Shown here one piece after another: positions 42,102-46,773 of a stretch of 46,773 nucleotides of DNA. The DNA lies in assembly GCA_041743105.1 (NCBI GenBank), contig JBGTNI010000125.1, positions 1 to 46,773 of the forward strand, read 5' to 3'. The number at the start of each line of letters is the position of its first letter. The first letter of the stretch is position 1. The DNA is from QHCE01 sp041743105 (lineage in GTDB: Bacteria; Actinomycetota; Actinomycetes; Mycobacteriales; QHCE01). The notes under the pieces were generated by a model. It saw nothing but the letters and a program-made list of their open reading frames with translations. It was not told the origin of the DNA and ran no database searches. The position numbers and the translations under genes were made by a program.

Positions 42102-43025
42102 CTAGCGATAGCCGGTCACATCGGCGGGTTTGCCGGCGTCTTCGACCTCCGGGACGTATCGCCACGCGTCGGGCTGGCTGCCGTCGAGGTCCGTAAAGCC
42201 GTAAACCTTTGCCAATTGACCGCTGGATAACGACCTTCCATTCCATCGGGATGCGTCTGGGTCTTGGGCAAGCGCCGTGACGGCTCGCCCCACAAACGCA
42301 GGCGTCTCGGAGATGGCGAAATGCGGCGTATGCTTTGTTGCGGCGCGCCAGTTGGCCTCGGTAACGCCGTAAGCATCCAGCATGGCCTCCGACCGCAGCC
42401 AGCCCGGCGTGAGCGAGACAGCAGTGGCGCCGTGATCGGCCAGCTCATGCGCCAAAGCAAAGGCCATCCGGCTCACCGCCGCCTTGGCCAGGTCGTAGAA
42501 GAAGGAAACGCGGTAGTTGGTGGCGTTGTACTCGTCCGTCCCGTCGGTCACCTCGACGACCAGGCCGCCCGGCGTCCGAATAAGTAGCGGCAACGCGAAG
42601 TGGCTGGTGATGGCGTGAGTGTCCACGGCAAGCCGCATAGTGCGCAGTCCAACATCCAACGACGATTCCCAGACCGTCTTGCCCCACTCCATCGTGGTGA
42701 CACCCCAAATATCGTTAACGAGGATGTGTAGGGCGCCCTGCTCAACCTCGATGCGGTTAACCAACGAACGCACCTGATCCGGCACGAGGTGGTCAACCCG
42801 AACCGCTATCCCGCGGCCACCGGCGGCATCCACCAACGCCGCGGTCTCCTCGATCGTCTCGGGTCGGTCCATCTCCGACCGCGAGGAGCCGCTGGACCGA
42901 CCGGTGACGTAGACGGTCGCGCCCGCGGCACCCAGCTGCACGGCTATCCCGCGGCCAGCCCCTCTCGTGGCTCCGGCGACTAACGCGACCTTTCCGGCCA
43001 GCTTGCCCGTTAACTCCGTTTCCAT
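42102..43025 (-). CDS. SDR-family oxidoreductase
   Basis: 307-residue short-chain dehydrogenase/reductase. N-terminal NAD(P)-binding GATRGAGRG (18-26), the VTGRSS segment, ILVNDIWG (replacing the usual NNAG), and the catalytic YDLAK (Tyr177, Lys181). The usual catalytic Ser region reads VVEVTDGT, with Thr. C-terminal residues are extended compared with a minimal SDR. Substrate unknown. Single gene, convergent with the kinase gene and divergent from the Fe-S oxidoreductase. Confidence 0.86.
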   Translation of the reverse strand: METELTGKLAGKVALVAGATRGAGRGIAVQLGAAGATVYVTGRSSGSSRSEMDRPETIEETAALVDAAGGRGIAVRVDHLVPDQVRSLVNRIEVEQGALHILVNDIWGVTTMEWGKTVWESSLDVGLRTMRLAVDTHAITSHFALPLLIRTPGGLVVEVTDGTDEYNATNYRVSFFYDLAKAAVSRMAFALAHELADHGATAVSLTPGWLRSEAMLDAYGVTEANWRAATKHTPHFAISETPAFVGRAVTALAQDPDASRWNGRSLSSGQLAKVYGFTDLDGSQPDAWRYVPEVEDAGKPADVTGYR

Positions 43026-43121
43026 GTTCCGAGGCTAACAGAGCTAGCAGACACTTCGACCCGCCTTCCAAACGCCAGCGTTAAAGCAAACTCGTCCGAC
43101 CAAAGCAACTAGGCTTGCACA

Positions 43122-45668
43122 ATGAGCGCCATAGTCAATGTCTTCGCCGGCCTCGCGCTGGCGGTGACCTTCGTGGCTTTCGTATGGGTTGCCCTCACCG
43201 CGCGTCGCATGATTCGCATCATCGGCAGCGGCGCCCCAGACCCAACTCGGAGGGACAGCCCGAAGGCCCGCTGGGGCACCATGCTGCGCGAGACGCTGGG
43301 CCATACCCGAATGCTTCGGCGCCCGATGGTCGGCGCTGCGCACTGGTTCGTATTCGTCGCCTTCGGGGCGCTGCTGTTCACCCTGGCGGAGGCCTACGGG
43401 GAGTTGTTCCAGGCCGACTTCGGACTTCCGCTCCTGGAAGGGTGGGTGGCCTACGGCCTTGCGACGGAGCTGATTGCAGCGGCCGGCGGTCTTGGCATCG
43501 CGCTGCTGATCCTGGTGCGACTATGGGGCCATCCTCGCCGCATGGCCAGGCGCTCCCGCTTCGCTGGGTCGACGATGTGGCAGGGCTACTACGTCGAGTG
43601 GACGATCGCCGGAGTGATCGCATGCGTGTTCGCGATCCGAGCCACCAAGGTCAACCTCGGCTACTTCGATTACCCGCGATGGGCCACTCCGGTTAGTCAC
43701 GCGCTCGCCGACGCCGCGCCCAGCAGCGAGAACGCCGTGGCGGTACTGGCCGCCGTGAAGGTGCTGATTTCGATGGCGTGGTTCATCGTGATCGCCACCA
43801 ACATCAAGATGGGCGTGGCCTGGCACCGCTTCAGTGCGTTCTTCAACATCTGGTTCAAACGCAACGCCGACGGCTCACCCGCACTCGGCGGGCTACCGCC
43901 GCTGCGTACCGCCGACGGCGAGGTCCTGGACTTCGAGCAGGCCGATCCGGAACGGGACACCTTCGGCACGGGGCAGGTGGGGGATTTCACCTGGAAGAAT
44001 CTGCTCGACTTCAGTACCTGCACCGAATGCGGCCGCTGCCAGGATGTCTGTCCGGCGTGGCAGACCGGTAAGCCGCTGTCGCCGAAGCTGCTGATCACCG
44101 GCCTACGTGACCATGCCTATGCCACAGCGCCGTACTTGCTCGCTGGGGGCAACGCGAACAGACACGGCGAACAGGCCGTCACCCCACAGCAGCTGGAGGC
44201 GGTGCACCGTGATGTGCTCGCCGAGGCGGCGCGCCCGCTCGTCGGAGACGAGAGCTCCGGCGGCGTCATCGATCCAGACGTGTTGTGGTCGTGCACAACG
44301 TGCGGCGCCTGCGTGCAGGAATGTCCGGTAGACATCGAGCACGTGGATCACATCGTGAACCTGAGGCGCCACAAGGTGCTGGTGGACTCAGAATTTCCGA
44401 GTGAGGCCGGGGCCATGCTGCGTAACTTGGAGAGCAAAGGCAACCCATGGGGTGCCGCGGGCAACACGCGGGAAGACTGGACCGCCGGCTTGGACTTCGA
44501 GGTGCCGCGGATCGCGCCCGGCCAACCCATCGGCGACGATGTGGAGTACTTGTTCTGGGTGGGTTGCGCGGGAGCGCTGGACGCCTCCGCCAAGCAGACC
44601 ACACGCGCCATCGCCGAGCTGTTAAATGCCGCGCAGGTGAGCTTCGCGATCTTGGGTAAACGCGAAACCTGCACCGGCGATCCGGCGCGGCGGATCGGAA
44701 ACGAGTTCGTATATCAAGTGCTGGCTAAGGAGAACATCGCCACGCTGAACGAGGCGTTCTCCAACCGCCCTGATCGGTCGGCGCGCACGGTGGTAGCCAG
44801 CTGCGCGCACTGCTTCAACACCATCGCCAACGAATATCCGCAGCTCGGCGGCAACTACGAAGTCGTGCATCACACGCAGCTGCTCGAATCACTGATCGAG
44901 TCAGGCCAACTCGACGTGTCGCAGGCCACACTCGAAGAGCGGATCACCTATCACGACTCCTGCTACCTCGGCCGTCACAACGACATCTACGTCGCACCCC
45001 GTAAGGTCGTCGGCTCGATCAAGGGCATCGAGATCGTCGAGATGCCCCGCAACGGCACGACCGGCATGTGTTGCGGTGCGGGTGGTGCCCGGATGTGGAT
45101 GGAGGAGGACACCGGTGTCAAGGTCAACGACGAGCGTGCCGCCGAGGCCCTCTCGACCGGTGCCACCCGGGTCGCGACCGCGTGTCCGTTCTGCTACATC
45201 ATGCTCGACGACGGCGTGAAGGGTGCCGGGGTCGAGGAGGACGAGGTCAAGGTCGCCGACCTCGCGATCCACCTGCTGGACGCGATCGAGAACGGCGAGT
45301 CGATGCGGGCGGAGCCGGAGGCCCACCTCAACGTGCCGATGGGCACGCCGTTACGAATGCCCGGGTTCTCCGGTGCCACCACGGCCACCCTGGAACCTCA
45401 GATCGCTGCGACGCACGACATCTCCGACGACGACAGTGACGACCTGACGATGATCACCGGCATCGGGCCGATGATCCAGGAACTCCTCAAGGCCGGGGGC
45501 ATCCGCACGTTCGCGCAGTTGGCCGGCACGTCTACCGACACGATCGAGACGATGCTGCCCGACGTGTACGAGGGTCGCCCCGAACGCGAAGACTGGCTCG
45601 GCCAGGCCCGCGCCGTCATCGAAGAACGCGAACCCCCCGACGACCGAAGCCCCAACGACCACCCCTGA
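43122..45668 (+). CDS. membrane (Fe-S)-binding oxidoreductase with two CCG domains
   Basis: 848 residues, related to the mycobacterial Rv0338c-type heterodisulfide-reductase-like protein. N-terminal membrane domain with about four helices (1-235). Two [4Fe-4S] motifs follow: CTECGRCQDVCP (300-311) and CTTCGACVQECP (391-402). Two CCG domains come next, with CAHCFNT and MCCGAGGARM. The C-terminus (about 780-848) has a helix-hairpin-helix-like MITGIGPMIQELLKAGGIRT. The electron donor and acceptor are unknown. Codon use changes sharply from about 44,950-44,990 (residues ~610-623) to the end, towards GTC, ATC, CTC and GAG codons. The upstream part is in the style of the rest of the window, so the gene may be recombinant or an assembly junction. 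Confidence 0.85.
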   Translation: MSAIVNVFAGLALAVTFVAFVWVALTARRMIRIIGSGAPDPTRRDSPKARWGTMLRETLGHTRMLRRPMVGAAHWFVFVAFGALLFTLAEAYGELFQADFGLPLLEGWVAYGLATELIAAAGGLGIALLILVRLWGHPRRMARRSRFAGSTMWQGYYVEWTIAGVIACVFAIRATKVNLGYFDYPRWATPVSHALADAAPSSENAVAVLAAVKVLISMAWFIVIATNIKMGVAWHRFSAFFNIWFKRNADGSPALGGLPPLRTADGEVLDFEQADPERDTFGTGQVGDFTWKNLLDFSTCTECGRCQDVCPAWQTGKPLSPKLLITGLRDHAYATAPYLLAGGNANRHGEQAVTPQQLEAVHRDVLAEAARPLVGDESSGGVIDPDVLWSCTTCGACVQECPVDIEHVDHIVNLRRHKVLVDSEFPSEAGAMLRNLESKGNPWGAAGNTREDWTAGLDFEVPRIAPGQPIGDDVEYLFWVGCAGALDASAKQTTRAIAELLNAAQVSFAILGKRETCTGDPARRIGNEFVYQVLAKENIATLNEAFSNRPDRSARTVVASCAHCFNTIANEYPQLGGNYEVVHHTQLLESLIESGQLDVSQATLEERITYHDSCYLGRHNDIYVAPRKVVGSIKGIEIVEMPRNGTTGMCCGAGGARMWMEEDTGVKVNDERAAEALSTGATRVATACPFCYIMLDDGVKGAGVEEDEVKVADLAIHLLDAIENGESMRAEPEAHLNVPMGTPLRMPGFSGATTATLEPQIAATHDISDDDSDDLTMITGIGPMIQELLKAGGIRTFAQLAGTSTDTIETMLPDVYEGRPEREDWLGQARAVIEEREPPDDRSPNDHP

Positions 45669-45674
45669 CGAACG

Positions 45675-45713
45675 CGTGATCTTTGTGCGCAGGAGCTGCG
45701 CACGAAGATCACG
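45675..45713. terminator. strong hairpin, probable bidirectional terminator
   Basis: CGTGATCTT (45675-45683), T, then GTGCGCAG (45685-45692) pair with CTGCGCAC (45696-45703), G and AAGATCACG (45705-45713) around a GAG loop: 17 paired bases with one internal mismatch. It follows the Fe-S oxidoreductase stop by 6 bp and lies between convergent genes. There is no T-run after it. Confidence 0.6.
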
Positions 45714-45778
45714 CAATGGGCGGCGTCACGCCTGACCTCGCCGAAATTTCCGCATCACCTGCGACGACTCGAGGTCGC

Positions 45779-46162
45779 TCAGGCAGTGAGACGACCGAGC
45801 GCGGCGGCGATATGGTCGACGTCGACGTCGGTGGCGGCGACCTCGAGCACCAGGTCGTACACATCCTTGTTGGAGATGCGACTCGCGTCGACGCCATTGA
45901 TCACGAGGAACGTCGCCGTGGAGAGCCACCCGAGCCGCTTGTTGCCGTCGACGAGCGCGTGGTTGTTCACGATCGAGTGCAGGAGGGCTGACGCCTTCGT
46001 CAACAGATCCGGGTAGGCGTCCTCGCCGAACACCGTGGTCTGCGGACGAGCTGCCGCTGAGCCGAGCAGGCCGACATCGCGGATCGGTGGTGGGTCCCCG
46101 AACAACGCCACCGCCAGATTGGTCAGGTCATCGAGGTCGAGGAACTCAACCGGGCGGCTCAC
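45779..46162 (-). CDS. doc: Doc-type Fic toxin
   Basis: 127 residues with the Fic core helix HALVDGNKRLGW (canonical Doc HxFxDGNKR, with Ala-Leu-Val in place of the Phe region) preceded by LTKASALLHSIVNN. Doc toxins phosphorylate elongation factor Tu using the inverted Fic reaction. GTG 46162 overlaps the antitoxin stop (GTGA). The high-GC codon style matches the end of the Fe-S oxidoreductase gene and the sugar kinase, not the rest of the window. Confidence 0.88.
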   Translation of the reverse strand: MSRPVEFLDLDDLTNLAVALFGDPPPIRDVGLLGSAAARPQTTVFGEDAYPDLLTKASALLHSIVNNHALVDGNKRLGWLSTATFLVINGVDASRISNKDVYDLVLEVAATDVDVDHIAAALGRLTA

Positions 46163-46362
46163 TTGCCCAGTTGCTCGAGCGCGTCGGCATGGACGTCCAT
46201 GATCCGCTGAGCGGCATCGCCGACCCGGTCTCGGTGGTCCGCCCGCCCCACGAACTCGCGGACTGCCCGCCGGGCCGCATCCTGCATCGAGATACCTTCG
46301 GCATCGGCGCGTTCACGAAGTGCCTCGTGTTCGGTCTCTGTCAGCCGCAATGTCATTGCCAT
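46159..46362 (-). CDS. ribbon-helix-helix antitoxin of the Doc toxin
   Basis: 67 residues: MAMTLRLTETEHEALRERAD, then AEGISMQDAARRAVREFVGR, a ribbon-helix-helix antitoxin, with a short C-terminal helix (AQRIMDVHADALEQLGK) to block Fic. This differs from the classical Phd partner. ATG 46362 has a TACCGT -10-like box 6 nt upstream. Confidence 0.8.
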   Translation of the reverse strand: MAMTLRLTETEHEALRERADAEGISMQDAARRAVREFVGRADHRDRVGDAAQRIMDVHADALEQLGK

Positions 46363-46368
46363 ACCTGG

Positions 46369-46387
46369 ACGGTATCAGAACGATACC
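46369..46387 (-). promoter_or_regulatory. operator and -10 box of the Doc module
   Basis: GGTATC-N5-GATACC (46371-46387) is a perfect inverted repeat. On the minus strand TACCGT (46374-46369) is 6 nt before the antitoxin ATG. Confidence 0.5.
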
Positions 46388-46404
46388 GCCCACCTTTCGA
46401 GGAT

Positions 46405-46773
46405 TCAGGTGACGGAGCGGTAACGGGCTCGAACGTTGGAGGCGTCGGTCGCGGGTTCGATGATGGTGCCGCTGCCGAGATTCCAGCGTGTGGTGACCTC
46501 CTCGAATGTGTCGCCGGTGGCGATCACGGCGGCTTGAACGGCCGCGCCGGTGGCGACCGTCTCGTCGGTGGCGGGCACGATCACGGGCTGACCGAGGAGG
46601 TCGGCGGCGCGCTGGCGGTACGTGGCGGAACGAGAGCCTCCACCCACCAGGAACACCCTGCCGTCGACCGTCGCACCGACTGCCCGCAATGCGTCGACGC
46701 CGTTCAGCAATCCGCACAGCACGCCATCGTGCGCTGCGAGTGCGAGTTGGGCGCGGGTCGTCGTGTTCGTGAG
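46405..46773 (-). CDS. FGGY-family sugar kinase (xylulokinase-like), C-terminal part
   Basis: 122 residues, 5' end outside the window. GVLCGLLNGVDALRAVG, VFLVGGGSRSATYRQRAADL, PVIVPATDETVATGAAVQAA form the C-terminal ATPase lobe of FGGY carbohydrate kinases (xylulokinase best match by eye). It phosphorylates a pentose or related sugar. Its stop is 17 bp from the Doc operator. Same GC-rich codon style as the preceding 1.7 kb. Confidence 0.8.
   Translation of the reverse strand, partial: LTNTTTRAQLALAAHDGVLCGLLNGVDALRAVGATVDGRVFLVGGGSRSATYRQRAADLLGQPVIVPATDETVATGAAVQAAVIATGDTFEEVTTRWNLGSGTIIEPATDASNVRARYRSVT

Noticed and set aside
1..46773. tRNA or rRNA genes, CRISPR arrays, riboswitches
   Set aside because: No cloverleaf-like tRNA pattern, regular repeat-spacer array or known riboswitch core was seen in the intergenic regions. 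This is by eye only; a covariance-model search would be decisive.

Overview
The window is a moderately high-GC actinobacterial chromosome segment. Most of it looks like the order Mycobacteriales or a close relative. Evidence: a MerR-type HspR in a dnaK-grpE-dnaJ-hspR cluster followed by clpB, HAIR-like operators at dnaK and clpB, the gene order dacB / zinc metalloprotease / tilS / hpt / ftsH / folE / folP / folB / folK / DUF3180, a DUF6779-type protein, and many TANNNT -10 boxes placed 6-8 nt before start codons, as in leaderless actinobacterial transcripts. I cannot name a species.

Layout. 1-1.9 kb: the truncated left edge holds the end of an IS481-family element, then two toxin-antitoxin (TA) modules, one with a nonsense-mutated RelE toxin. 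1.9-5.3 kb: ppa, a frameshifted aminoglycoside-phosphotransferase-like gene and dacB. 5.3-6.0 kb: an AT-richer orphan gene. 6.2-15.4 kb: a core block for tRNA modification (tilS), purine salvage (hpt), membrane proteolysis (ftsH) and folate synthesis (folE, a folP-folB fusion, folK), ending in two membrane proteins. 15.4-16.2 kb: a DUF433/DUF5615 TA pair. 16.4-20.6 kb: a 986-residue low-complexity protein and a DUF6779 membrane/coiled-coil protein. 20.6-23.0 kb: a lone NuoD-like subunit beside a MidA/NDUFAF7-family methyltransferase. 23.0-28.1 kb: mazEF, panC, vapBC, nadB, nadC. 28.1-30.6 kb: three membrane-anchored or secreted proteins. 30.6-32.1 kb: two convergent TA modules. 32.1-40.8 kb: the HspR chaperone regulon. 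40.9-45.7 kb: a Ser/Thr kinase, a short-chain dehydrogenase and a large membrane Fe-S oxidoreductase. 45.7 kb to the end: a Doc-type Fic TA pair and the C-terminal end of a sugar kinase.

The core genes make cofactors (folate, pantothenate, NAD) and maintain protein quality (FtsH, ClpB, DnaK system). Eight type II TA modules lie between these blocks, an unusually high density. Seven of the eight appear to use the same leaderless promoter layout.

The last ~1.8 kb, beginning inside the Fe-S oxidoreductase gene near 44.95-45.0 kb, has a clearly different, very GC-ending codon style. Either recombination or transfer placed it there, or the assembly is chimeric at this point.

The most interesting candidate system is the NuoD-like protein plus MidA-like methyltransferase. 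The lone NuoD keeps the arginine that NDUFAF7 methylates in mitochondrial complex I but has Trp in place of the quinone-site Tyr.
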